This document shows positions 1 through 6,334 of a stretch of DNA of 8,179 bases, piece after piece. The notes beneath the pieces were generated by a model. That model was not told the origin of the DNA. It ran no database searches and saw only the letters and a list, made by a program, of their open reading frames with translations. The stretch covers positions 1-8,179 of the forward strand of contig JAIUYC010000122.1 of the NCBI GenBank assembly GCA_020216575.1, written 5' to 3'. Both the position numbers and the translations under genes were made by a program. Numbering within the stretch: position 1 is the first letter of the stretch; every line of letters starts with the position of its first letter. Source of the stretch: Coleofasciculus sp. S288 (GTDB lineage: Bacteria > Cyanobacteriota > Cyanobacteriia > Cyanobacteriales > Coleofasciculaceae).

Positions 1-95
1 TGCTGCACTTAAGCCACTACCTCAAGATAATCTCTCCTCCCAGGCTTTGGAGTGCGGGGCTTGACCCTCCGCTAATTCGCCAACAGCTTCTTTTT

Positions 96-234
96 AATCG
101 CCAGGTATCTAGGTAGCTGGGCGATTGAAATCGCAGCTAGACAAACAAAACCTGCCTCCGCAGGTTTCAACTCCCTTGATATTTCCTCAGTCCGTGAAGA
201 CGGACTTTATTTTTGTAGGCGGTTGAAACCCCAG
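96..234. repeat. Chain of small hairpins, probable dispersed cyanobacterial repeat
   Basis: Four stem-loops follow one another. AATCGCCAG (96-104) pairs with CTGGGCGATT (117-126) with one bulged G. AACCTGC (149-155) pairs with GCAGGTT (160-166) around a CTCC loop. AGTCCGT (189-195) pairs with ACGGACT (200-206) around GAAG. A weak GGTT/ACC stem lies at 221-230. GCGAT/ATCGC (121-134) is an alternative fold to the first stem. From memory, this order (AAACAAA, a CCTGC hairpin, an AGTCCGT hairpin, GTTGAAACC) resembles a spacer repeat scattered through filamentous cyanobacterial genomes; that needs a genome search. It ends about 20 bp before the GH116 start, so it would sit in that gene's 5' UTR or promoter. 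None of the hairpins has a T-tract typical of an intrinsic terminator. Bases 1-95 hold nothing I can assign. Confidence 0.6.
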
Positions 235-255
235 CTATCTCGGTAAAATCAGTGC

Positions 256-2775
256 ATGATCTATCTACCACCGCACCCAAAAATCCCTAAATGTACCTGG
301 CAGCGTCCCATCGGATTTGGATGGGACAAACCCTATACCGTTCGCTACGCTAGCAATCTCGATGATGGACCCTGGCACGGTATGCCCCTCGGTGGTTTTG
401 GGGCTGGTTGCATCGGTCGTTCCCCACGGGGAGATTTTAATTTATGGCATATAGATGGGGGAGAGCATACTTTCAAAAGCCTCCCCGCGTGCCAGTTTAG
501 TGTCTTCGAGCAACCAGAGAATGCACCCAAGCAAGCTTACGCGCTGTGTACGGAAGCACCGGAGGATGGCACTCTTAATTCGTGGCAGTGGTATCCGGCG
601 TCGCGGATTAGGGGTAAGTTGCCAGCCCTCAATGGCAATTTAGAAGAACAACTAACAACTGAAAACGCACAACTGGAAAGTACAGGAACATACCACGCAC
701 TTTATCCCCGTAGCTGGTTTGTTTACGACGGTGTCTTTCAAACCGAACTGACGTGTGAGCAGTTTTCACCTATCTGGGCGGGGAGTTATCAGGAAAGCAG
801 TTATCCTGTTGCAGTGTTTGAGTGGATAGCACACAACCCTACCGATGCCCCGATTACCCTGAGCATTATGCTTACCTGGCAGAATATGGTGGGCTGGTTT
901 ACCAATGCGATACCCCCCCAACCCCCCCTTAGTAAGGGGGGGCTATGGGGGGTGCCAGTGCGGGTGCGGGATGATGGCAGCCCGGTTTATGAGTACCAAT
1001 CACGCTGGGGAGATAGTACGGGAAATTACAATCAGTGGATTGTTGATAACTTTCGGGTAGGCTGTCTCTTAGACCGAGTTAGGCTGCATGACGAGATTCA
1101 GGAGGGGGAAGGACAACTGTGCTTGGCTACGGTTACTAATCCCAGCTTGGAAGTGTTTTATCACACTCGCTGGAATCCTGCTGGTAACGGTGCAGAGGTC
1201 TGGGACTCCTTCTCGGCGGATGGCAGTTTGGGAGATGTTCAAGATGAGACACCTGCCGCACCAGGGGAACAAATTGCGGGTGCGATCGCTATCCGTTTTA
1301 CCATTCGTCCCGGTAAAACGCGCAAAATTCCCTTTATCGTAGCGTGGGATTTTCCCATCACTGAATTTGCCCCTGGTATCAATTATTACCGACGCTATAC
1401 AGATTTCTTCGGTCGCATGGGGAGTAATGCCTGGTCAATCGTCCGTACTGCCCTCAAGCACAATGACCTGTGGAAAGAGAAAATTCAGTCCTGGCAGGAG
1501 CCAATTTTAAATCGAGAGGATTTGTCCAATTGGGTTAAGATGGCGCTATTTAATGAGCTGTACCTGCTTGCGGATGGCGGTACGCTGTGGAGTGCGGCAA
1601 GCGATCGCGACCCTGTCGGTCAGTTTGGTGTTCTAGAATGTCTGGATTATCGTTGGTATGAGAGCCTGGATGTGCGGCTTTATGGCTCTTTTGCACTAGC
1701 GATGCTTTGGCCTAGGCTCGATAAAGCCGTATTAGAAGCCTTTGCTCGCGCCATTCCTACCAGCGATGATACGCCCCGAATGATCGGTTACAACCAAGCA
1801 ACAGCAATCCGCAAAGTTGCCGATGCAACGCCTCACGACCTCGGTGCGCCGAACGAGCATCCTTGGGAGAAAACAAATTACACCAGCTACCAGGATTGCA
1901 ATCAGTGGAAAGATTTACCTTGTGACTTCGTTTTGCAGGTTTATCGAGATTTTGTCCTGACTGGGTCTACTGATATCGAGTTTTTGTGGGAGTGCTGGGC
2001 AGCCGTTGTGAAAGCGTTGGCGTACCTCAAGACGTTTGACCAAGATGGAGACGGAATTCCTGAAAACTCTGGAGCACCGGATCAAACGTTTGATGACTGG
2101 CAACTGAGAGGGATAAGCGCCTACTGCGGTGGGTTGTGGCTGGCAGCACTAGAAGCTGCGATCGCAATGGGCGAAGTCCTGATCAACAACGAGCCTCCAG
2201 TCTTTGACCTGGAAGAAACACCTGACCCAGAATCCATTCAACAAACCATCGATCTGTATCGCCAGTGGTTAGACCAAGCGAAACCACTTTATCAAGAAAA
2301 ACTGTGGAACGGCCAATACTATCGCCTCGATAGCGAGAGTGGTTCCGATATTGTCATGGCAGACCAACTGTGCGGTCAGTTCTATGCCCAATTACTGGGA
2401 TTACCTGATATTGTACCCAGAGAGTGCGCCCAGTCGGCTTTAAAAGTAGTATACGAAGCCTGCTTTTTAAAGTTCCACGAGGGTCAACTGGGAGCAGCTA
2501 ACGGAGTGAAACCTGATGGTTTGCCGGAAAACCCCGATGCGACTCATCCCCTAGAAGTCTGGACGGGCATCAACTTTGGGCTAGCAGCATTCCTACTACA
2601 GCTAGGTATGAACGATAAAGCCTTCCGACTCACAGAGGCGGTAGTGCGACAGGTTTATGAGAATGGATTGCAATTCCGCACACCCGAAGCCGTCACAGCG
2701 GCGGGAACGTTCCGCGCCAGTCATTATCTGCGAGCGATGGCAATTTGGGCTATTTATTTGGCAATGGAGAAGTAA
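256..2775 (+). CDS. GH116 family beta-glucosidase (GBA2/non-lysosomal glucosylceramidase type)
   Basis: A retaining glycoside hydrolase that should cleave terminal beta-glucosides, or possibly glucosylated lipids or xylosides; the substrate cannot be read from sequence. Residues ~10-400 match the GBA2 N-terminal beta-sandwich and ~420-835 the (alpha/alpha)6 catalytic domain (DUF608 type). Motifs line up with human GBA2 and the Thermoanaerobacterium TxGH116 enzyme as I recall them. The nucleophile is E461 in FGVLECLDY and the acid/base is D613 in PDQTFDDW. Pocket residues are D472, H527 (PHDLG), T611, E811 and R820 (TPEAVTAAGTFR). The nucleophile to acid/base spacing of 152 equals that in TxGH116 (E441/D593). 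There is no signal peptide or membrane segment, so it is probably cytosolic. The ATG at 256 gives the IPKCTW...PIGFGW start expected of bacterial homologues, but no Shine-Dalgarno is visible. Residues ~219-234 come from an inserted palindromic repeat. The gene converges with the small gene at 2777, one base away. Confidence 0.93.
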   Translation: MIYLPPHPKIPKCTWQRPIGFGWDKPYTVRYASNLDDGPWHGMPLGGFGAGCIGRSPRGDFNLWHIDGGEHTFKSLPACQFSVFEQPENAPKQAYALCTEAPEDGTLNSWQWYPASRIRGKLPALNGNLEEQLTTENAQLESTGTYHALYPRSWFVYDGVFQTELTCEQFSPIWAGSYQESSYPVAVFEWIAHNPTDAPITLSIMLTWQNMVGWFTNAIPPQPPLSKGGLWGVPVRVRDDGSPVYEYQSRWGDSTGNYNQWIVDNFRVGCLLDRVRLHDEIQEGEGQLCLATVTNPSLEVFYHTRWNPAGNGAEVWDSFSADGSLGDVQDETPAAPGEQIAGAIAIRFTIRPGKTRKIPFIVAWDFPITEFAPGINYYRRYTDFFGRMGSNAWSIVRTALKHNDLWKEKIQSWQEPILNREDLSNWVKMALFNELYLLADGGTLWSAASDRDPVGQFGVLECLDYRWYESLDVRLYGSFALAMLWPRLDKAVLEAFARAIPTSDDTPRMIGYNQATAIRKVADATPHDLGAPNEHPWEKTNYTSYQDCNQWKDLPCDFVLQVYRDFVLTGSTDIEFLWECWAAVVKALAYLKTFDQDGDGIPENSGAPDQTFDDWQLRGISAYCGGLWLAALEAAIAMGEVLINNEPPVFDLEETPDPESIQQTIDLYRQWLDQAKPLYQEKLWNGQYYRLDSESGSDIVMADQLCGQFYAQLLGLPDIVPRECAQSALKVVYEACFLKFHEGQLGAANGVKPDGLPENPDATHPLEVWTGINFGLAAFLLQLGMNDKAFRLTEAVVRQVYENGLQFRTPEAVTAAGTFRASHYLRAMAIWAIYLAMEK
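911..954. repeat. C/G-rich palindromic repeat inserted in frame in the GH116 gene
   Basis: CCCCCCCTTA (922-931) is a perfect inverted repeat of TAAGGGGGGG (933-942) around one base. Outer arms ACCCCCC (912-918) and GGGGGGT (947-953) extend it. It encodes residues ~219-234, including PPQPPLSKGGLWG, a proline/glycine-rich peptide unlike the surrounding beta-sandwich. I recall the same palindrome, and the peptide PPQPPLSKGG, recurring in unrelated cyanobacterial proteins and spacers. The reading frame is preserved on both sides and the catalytic domain is intact, so the insert is probably tolerated as a surface loop. Confidence 0.8.
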
Positions 2776-2776
2776 A

Positions 2777-3118
2777 TTAAGACTCTTCGTTTTGCTGCGG
2801 TCGTTTGGCGATCGCAGCGCCATTATAAGCGACTGACCATTCGCCATTGACGCTGAAACAGACATCAAAACCCAAAGCATGGGATTTTATGGCATAGTAG
2901 CGATACCCGATCAGTAAGGCATTCCGTAGAGCTTCGTTGAAGCATTCAACCCGGATGGTACGATACTGCAACAAAACGCCCAAACTATTTTTGACTTTGT
3001 AATTGTCAATCGTAATCTCGCACGGCTTCAGTGCCTCTTTGTGCAAAGCATCTAAGGAATCAAGCCATAGGCTGATGACTCGCTGGTCAAGTTGGGCAGT
3101 TAGGGTTTCATTGTTCAT
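2777..3118 (-). CDS. Small conserved-looking hypothetical protein (113 aa)
   Basis: I do not recognise a named family. The protein is soluble-looking: no signal peptide and no membrane segment. The first ~30 residues (TAQLDQRVISLWLDSLDALHKEALK) look helical and acidic/amphipathic. The middle (CEITIDNYKVKNSLGVLLQYRTIRVECFNEALRNALLIGYRYYAIKSHALGFDVCFSVNGEWSVAYNG region) alternates predicted strands and one helix, as in a small alpha/beta fold, and the tail is charged. I chose the ATG at 3118, giving an MNNETL start. The frame extends ten codons upstream to a TTG at 3148, which has no better ribosome binding site. Neither start has a clear Shine-Dalgarno. A HIP1 site (2808-2815) lies in the C-terminal coding part. 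The gene converges with the GH116 gene, one base from its stop. Coding status rests on the coherent amino-acid composition and tight packing; function is unknown. Confidence 0.7.
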   Translation of the reverse strand: MNNETLTAQLDQRVISLWLDSLDALHKEALKPCEITIDNYKVKNSLGVLLQYRTIRVECFNEALRNALLIGYRYYAIKSHALGFDVCFSVNGEWSVAYNGAAIAKRPQQNEES

Positions 3119-3237
3119 ATTTTTTTGATAAGTTACTGAAATTGCCAAATTCAGAAATTCGTCATCCCTCTTATGGAAGATATCACAGAAAAACTCTTCC
3201 CGTCAGGGGTGTGGCTGAATCTCCTCTAGGTTTGAGT

Positions 3238-3341
3238 TATAGCAACCGCCAAGGCGGTTAGGACAGATATAAATTTAGTAGAGACGTTCCGGTGGAACGT
3301 CTTGACCAAAGTTTGTCCTAAGCGATGTGTCCACTGCTATA
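3238..3341. repeat. MITE-like foldback element, about 104 bp
   Basis: Nested inverted repeats define it. Outer TATAGCA (3238-3244) matches TGCTATA (3335-3341). TAGGACA (3259-3265) matches TGTCCTA (3314-3320). AGACGTTCC (3282-3290) pairs with GGAACGTCT (3294-3302) around GGT. AACCGCC (3244-3250) pairs with GGCGGTT (3253-3259) as a separate hairpin. There is no coding potential inside. The terminal TA dinucleotides would fit a TA-targeting (IS630/Tc1-type) miniature element, but that is inference. A further TATAGCA at 3352-3358 may be the end of a second, degraded copy. Confidence 0.6.
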
Positions 3342-3359
3342 GATGTGCAGGTATAGCAA

Positions 3360-3376
3360 AAGGCAGAAGGCAGAAG
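3360..3376. repeat. Heptanucleotide tandem repeat AAGGCAG
   Basis: Two full copies of AAGGCAG plus a partial AAG. Short tandem heptamers of this kind (STRR-like) are common in filamentous cyanobacterial spacers. It lies between the foldback element and the TPR remnant and probably marks the left breakpoint of that remnant. Confidence 0.6.
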
Positions 3377-3385
3377 ACTCCACAG

Positions 3386-3518
3386 TTTCGTAGCGGTCAG
3401 TTCCGAGACGCTTTAGAGACGTATCAACGAGTTTTGGTCATGCGTCGCGAACTGGGCGATCGATCGCCAAGGTGAGTTTCTGGCTCTCTCTAATTTAGGA
3501 TTGAGCCTGGGCAGGATT
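3386..3518 (+). pseudogene. Frameshifted TPR-repeat gene remnant
   Basis: Translation of 3386-3472 reads FRSGQFRDALETYQRVLVMR then RELGDRSPR before a TGA at 3473. From 3471 the next frame continues GEFLALSNLGLSLGRI. Joined, these give the tetratricopeptide arrangement familiar from cyanobacterial TPR proteins (xGQFxxALExYQxxLxxRRELGDRxGEaxxLxNLGxxLG). The break is explained by a 4-bp CGAT duplication: 3456-3467 reads GCGATCGATCGC where GCGATCGC would restore the in-frame GDRQGEF. There is no start codon in context, the left side abuts the AAGGCAG repeat, and the similarity stops near 3518, just before the 3' end of the opposing gene. It is therefore a fragment of one to two TPR units, not a working gene. 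Confidence 0.65.
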
Positions 3519-3561
3519 CACGGTCGTTGGAGAAACTTTTTGAAGGGTTGCGAAGTCTGGT

Positions 3562-5715
3562 TTAATCCCCAGCGATTTCCAAAATGGCTTTTCGATTCTT
3601 GAGTTCTAGCTTCGCCTCTTCAGATAGTCCTGGATTCTCCCTAAATAAAGCTCCCTGCACGTTCGCAAAACTCAGATTGGCATCGAACAGGTTCGTACCA
3701 CCGAGATTCGCACGGCTGAGGTTTGCCCCGCTCAGATTAACATGACGTAGGAGAGCATAGCTTAGATCGGTACTACTCAAATCTACGTTGTTCAACTGTG
3801 CACAGCTCAAGTCCGCATGACTGAGGTTAGCTCGACTCAAGCTAGCATCACTTACTGTTGCACAGCGCAGGAGAGCGCCATTTAGGTCGGCACCATGCAG
3901 GTTAACATGGTTTAACTTTGCTCGATTGAGGTTGGCTCGAGCGAGATTAGCACCGCTAAGATTAGCATCGCTCAGGTTTGCTTGATAAAGGTTGGCTCCT
4001 TTCAAATTGGCATGAAGTAACTGAGTATGACCTAAGTCAGCCCCACTAAGGTTGGCATCGCTTAGATCGACAGCCTGAGGTACAGCCTGCCGCAGATCAG
4101 CACAATACAATTTAGTAGCAGTCAGACTGGCACTGCTCAGTTTCGCCTGCCGTAGGTTGGCACGGCGTAGTTTAGCACCGCTAAGCATCGCACCGCTCAA
4201 ATCGGCACCATTTAAGTCAGCTGCGATCAAGTTAGCGCCATTGAGTATGGCATTACTCAAATTAGCTTGACTCAGTTTGGCAAGGCTCAAGTCAGCCTGA
4301 GTGAGGTCAGCACCACTGAGATTAGCACCGCGCAGGTCGGCGGCGTTCAAGTCAGCCTGGGTGAGGTCAGCACCGCTAAGATCAACGCCACGCAGGTCAG
4401 CACCTTTCAATTGGGAAAAGACTCGATAGGTATCTAGCTCAACAACATGTTGTCTATTAGGAGCATTGTTTTTAACTTTGACCAGGTTATATTGAATATT
4501 TGCAGTATAAATGGTAAAAACAATATTGAAAATTTCCAGAAAATTAATAAACCATTGGCACTCTGCCTCTGGATAGTTTTCATAATAGCGGATTAATTGA
4601 GCAATGCGATAGTCTAAGTGAGGGTGAACATATTTGCAGATCAAAATAATTTTTAGCAGTATTATAACTATAGTTAAGGGATTTCCTTGAGTAATTAGTA
4701 AAACAAATAGCAAAGACGGTTGAGAACCATCTTCAATTGTCAAAAAATCAATAATTCGCCTACACGTTCTTAAAAATAAATGCCTGCTGACTGGTTCTTG
4801 ATCGTGATTTTCATAAAGATTTTCTAGTTTGTCACAAAGTTTTTTGTTTAAGCCTTCTAAAAGAGTTTTATTGGCAACAGGAAAAATCAAATAGTTATGC
4901 AAGCTTTGCTTGAAGTCTTTATAATTTATGTTTTTGGTTTGCCGGATAAAAATATTGGCATAATTTACATGGCTGAATAATAAAGGTCTAGAAATAATCT
5001 TTTTAATTAATCGAATCACTCCAGAGCCTAGACTAGTAGGGTTAGGAACATTCTCTTCTTTAAATGCAGGTGAATCACAGCGGGATGCATACAGGGCTAA
5101 CTCGAATTTAAACTTTTCTTTTAAGCGTTTCGAGAGAGTTCTAGCCATCTCTCTCTGTTCTATGGGATTTTTAGAGTTTAGATATTGAGGAACCAACAAA
5201 TAAGAAGTGTAACGATAGCTCCAGGGGTTTTTATCTTGATCTTGAGATGTATAGTGTAAAGCAAACAGTTGAAGTTCTTGATACCCTTCACTATTAATGA
5301 AATTGGTTATCCAACTTCTTAGCCGGGCTAAACTTGGAGAGAGGGTATGTTGCGTTACTGTTGACTCGTTAAAAAGTTGAATCAGCTTTTGAATATAATG
5401 ATACTGGCGCTTGGAAGACCAGTTATTAATCAGGATATAAGATGAGCGCTTGAGGGTATTTTTAAATTCATTTTCGTTATTCTTAAACAGAATAGTGTAA
5501 AGAGCCTGAATGACATCCGAATCAGTTGTACTATCGCAAAAAAGAAATAAACGCTTAAATTCTAGTAATACCGTGCTTGGTGAATCTTTCTTAACAATCT
5601 CCAAAAGGAATTGATAAATTACATCCTGGGCTTGCTGAAGGCTTTGCCGCTTGAATCGATTGAGACCAGTTCGAGTATAGAGCTGGTACTCCTTAAGTAA
5701 GATGCGCTCCCTCAT
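3562..5715 (-). CDS. Pentapeptide-repeat protein with a long unassigned N-terminal domain (717 aa)
   Basis: Residues 1-438 form an AT-rich-coded, largely helical region (MRERILLKEYQLYTRTGLNR at the start). I recall it, without a named function, as a conserved cyanobacterial hypothetical domain. It has a strongly hydrophobic stretch at ~335-360 (LLFVLLI, then TIVIILLKIILIC) and another at ~388-403 (WFINFLEIFNIVFTIY); these may be one or two membrane segments or buried helices. Residues 439-693 are 51 consecutive pentapeptides of the A(D/N)LXX type with no register break, predicting a right-handed quadrilateral beta-helix of almost 13 coils. The 22nd unit (AVPQA, 544-548) has proline where the inward-facing leucine belongs. 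The 24-residue tail (NPGLSEEAKLELK...) resembles the cap ending of many cyanobacterial pentapeptide proteins. The role is unknown; such helices usually act as scaffolds or binding surfaces. The ATG at 5715 has only a distant AAGGG upstream. The gene stands alone on its strand. Confidence 0.9.
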   Translation of the reverse strand: MRERILLKEYQLYTRTGLNRFKRQSLQQAQDVIYQFLLEIVKKDSPSTVLLEFKRLFLFCDSTTDSDVIQALYTILFKNNENEFKNTLKRSSYILINNWSSKRQYHYIQKLIQLFNESTVTQHTLSPSLARLRSWITNFINSEGYQELQLFALHYTSQDQDKNPWSYRYTSYLLVPQYLNSKNPIEQREMARTLSKRLKEKFKFELALYASRCDSPAFKEENVPNPTSLGSGVIRLIKKIISRPLLFSHVNYANIFIRQTKNINYKDFKQSLHNYLIFPVANKTLLEGLNKKLCDKLENLYENHDQEPVSRHLFLRTCRRIIDFLTIEDGSQPSLLFVLLITQGNPLTIVIILLKIILICKYVHPHLDYRIAQLIRYYENYPEAECQWFINFLEIFNIVFTIYTANIQYNLVKVKNNAPNRQHVVELDTYRVFSQLKGADLRGVDLSGADLTQADLNAADLRGANLSGADLTQADLSLAKLSQANLSNAILNGANLIAADLNGADLSGAMLSGAKLRRANLRQAKLSSASLTATKLYCADLRQAVPQAVDLSDANLSGADLGHTQLLHANLKGANLYQANLSDANLSGANLARANLNRAKLNHVNLHGADLNGALLRCATVSDASLSRANLSHADLSCAQLNNVDLSSTDLSYALLRHVNLSGANLSRANLGGTNLFDANLSFANVQGALFRENPGLSEEAKLELKNRKAILEIAGD
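4282..4401 (-). repeat. 60-bp tandem duplication encoding two beta-helix coils
   Basis: Bases 4342-4401 and 4282-4341 encode residues 439-458 and 459-478, each four pentapeptides: ADLRG-VDLSG-ADLTQ-ADLNA and ADLRG-ANLSG-ADLTQ-ADLSL. By direct comparison the two 60-bp units agree at 48 positions. The period equals one complete four-sided coil, which suggests growth of the helix by whole-coil duplication at its N-terminal end. Confidence 0.75.
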
Positions 5716-5781
5716 AAGAAAAGAAAATCCCTTTTAAAGAATCAAGGTATCAAATTTTCTACCTCACAGTTTCTTCGTTAA

Positions 5782-5808
5782 GTTAAAAAATGATTTACTT
5801 TTTTTAAC
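5782..5808. promoter_or_regulatory. AT-rich inverted repeat upstream of the pentapeptide gene
   Basis: GTTAAAAAA (5782-5790) is a perfect inverted repeat of TTTTTTAAC (5800-5808) around a 9-base centre. It lies 67-93 bp before the pentapeptide gene start, where a promoter or operator would be expected. No G/C stem is present, so it is unlikely to be a terminator. A regulatory role is inference from position and symmetry only. Confidence 0.3.
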
Positions 5809-6087
5809 AAAAACCTAATTTCTTTACAATATTCAGCACTAGTGAGTTCATCCGGACTGCTGCGTTAACATCAAAGTTAGTTTGATTTAAGAACCATCTG
5901 AGAGTCATCCAACTTTAGGAGCAGCTCTAGCAGTAACGGCAACTCACTCCAACTGACTTTAGACATCGGCAGGACAATCACCCAAAGTGCTACCCATACT
6001 GCGTCTGCTTCTAAATCTCTCCATTACTTGGTTGCTGAAACAGCGGGAAATTGAGTTTTGGCTTACTTGTGGTGAAAAACCGCGTTT

Positions 6088-6113
6088 TTGGTAATTAATT
6101 GGTATTTGGTAAT
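6088..6113. repeat. TTGGTAAT short tandem repeat
   Basis: TTGGTAAT (6088-6095), ATTGGTAT (6098-6105) and TTGGTAAT (6106-6113) follow each other almost directly. Comparable GGTAATTGGTAAT strings are common in cyanobacterial spacers. No coding or regulatory role is apparent. Confidence 0.5.
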
Positions 6114-6140
6114 CCTTTACTCAGCCGGAGCTTGACCCAA

Positions 6141-6261
6141 TGAACCATGTAACTAGCTTCTCGCGTGATGCGTTTGCGAAGCAAGGCGAAGTCCAGCATG
6201 GTGAGCGAAGCGAGGCAAAGCGATCGCGAGCAAGGAGCGTCAGCGAGTACCGTGAACCATG
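6141..6261. repeat. GC-rich GCGAAGC repeat block bounded by TGAACCATG copies
   Basis: TGAACCATG occurs at 6141-6149 and again at 6253-6261. Between them lies a run of degenerate GCGAAGC/GGCGAAG/GCGAGC words, including a HIP1 site at 6220-6227. The block is visibly richer in G+C than the flanking spacer. It resembles the GCGAAGC-type interspersed repeats of filamentous cyanobacteria. The bounding 9-mers could be a target-site duplication made when the block inserted, or chance. Confidence 0.5.
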
Positions 6262-6334
6262 AGCCCTCGGATAACTCTGCTACATTAGGGAGAGCAGCGG
6301 TAGACGGCTTCACTATTGGGAGGATCGTGTTACA

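Larger units (their letters stand above)
5716..6334. other. Long spacer without a convincing gene
   Basis: This stretch lies between the divergent pentapeptide and CNNM genes and must hold both their promoters. Visible structure: an AT-rich inverted repeat (5782-5808), a small hairpin ATCAAA/TTTGAT (5870-5886), a TTGGTAAT-type tandem (6088-6113) and a GC-rich repeat block (6141-6261). Bases 6114-6355 on the minus strand form an open frame, but its translation has no recognisable domain and runs through the repeat block. I could not identify an RNA gene. The mosaic look suggests remnants of a mobile or structured element, which I cannot name. Confidence 0.5.

Noticed and set aside
1..95. Open frames at the left edge, including a minus-strand tail ending EERLS
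   Set aside because: The minus frame has a stop just upstream and no start. Plus frames 2 and 3 are also open from the edge, so no single gene end can be chosen.
911..954. Intrinsic terminator inside the GH116 gene
   Set aside because: The strong GC stem is not followed by a T-run on either strand and lies within an intact reading frame.
2602..2880. Minus-strand 92-codon frame across the GH116 3' end
   Set aside because: It overlaps both the well-supported GH116 gene and the small hypothetical gene in another frame, and its composition is not protein-like.
3119..3148. TTG start giving a 123-residue version of the small hypothetical protein
   Set aside because: The ATG at 3118 is preferred. 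The ten extra residues have no better ribosome binding site and add nothing recognisable.
3634..4401. CRISPR-like periodic repeats
   Set aside because: The 15-bp and 60-bp periodicity is fully explained by pentapeptide-repeat coding on the minus strand. There are no constant repeats with unique spacers.
5902..6054. Plus-strand 50-codon open stretch, Ser/Thr-rich
   Set aside because: It has no start codon in context, low-complexity composition, and stops on both sides. It is probably chance.
6141..6261. Group II intron fragment
   Set aside because: The minus strand has a loosely intron-like look, but I could not build a domain V hairpin with its conserved loop or find a GTGYG 5' end, so it is left as a question for a covariance-model search.
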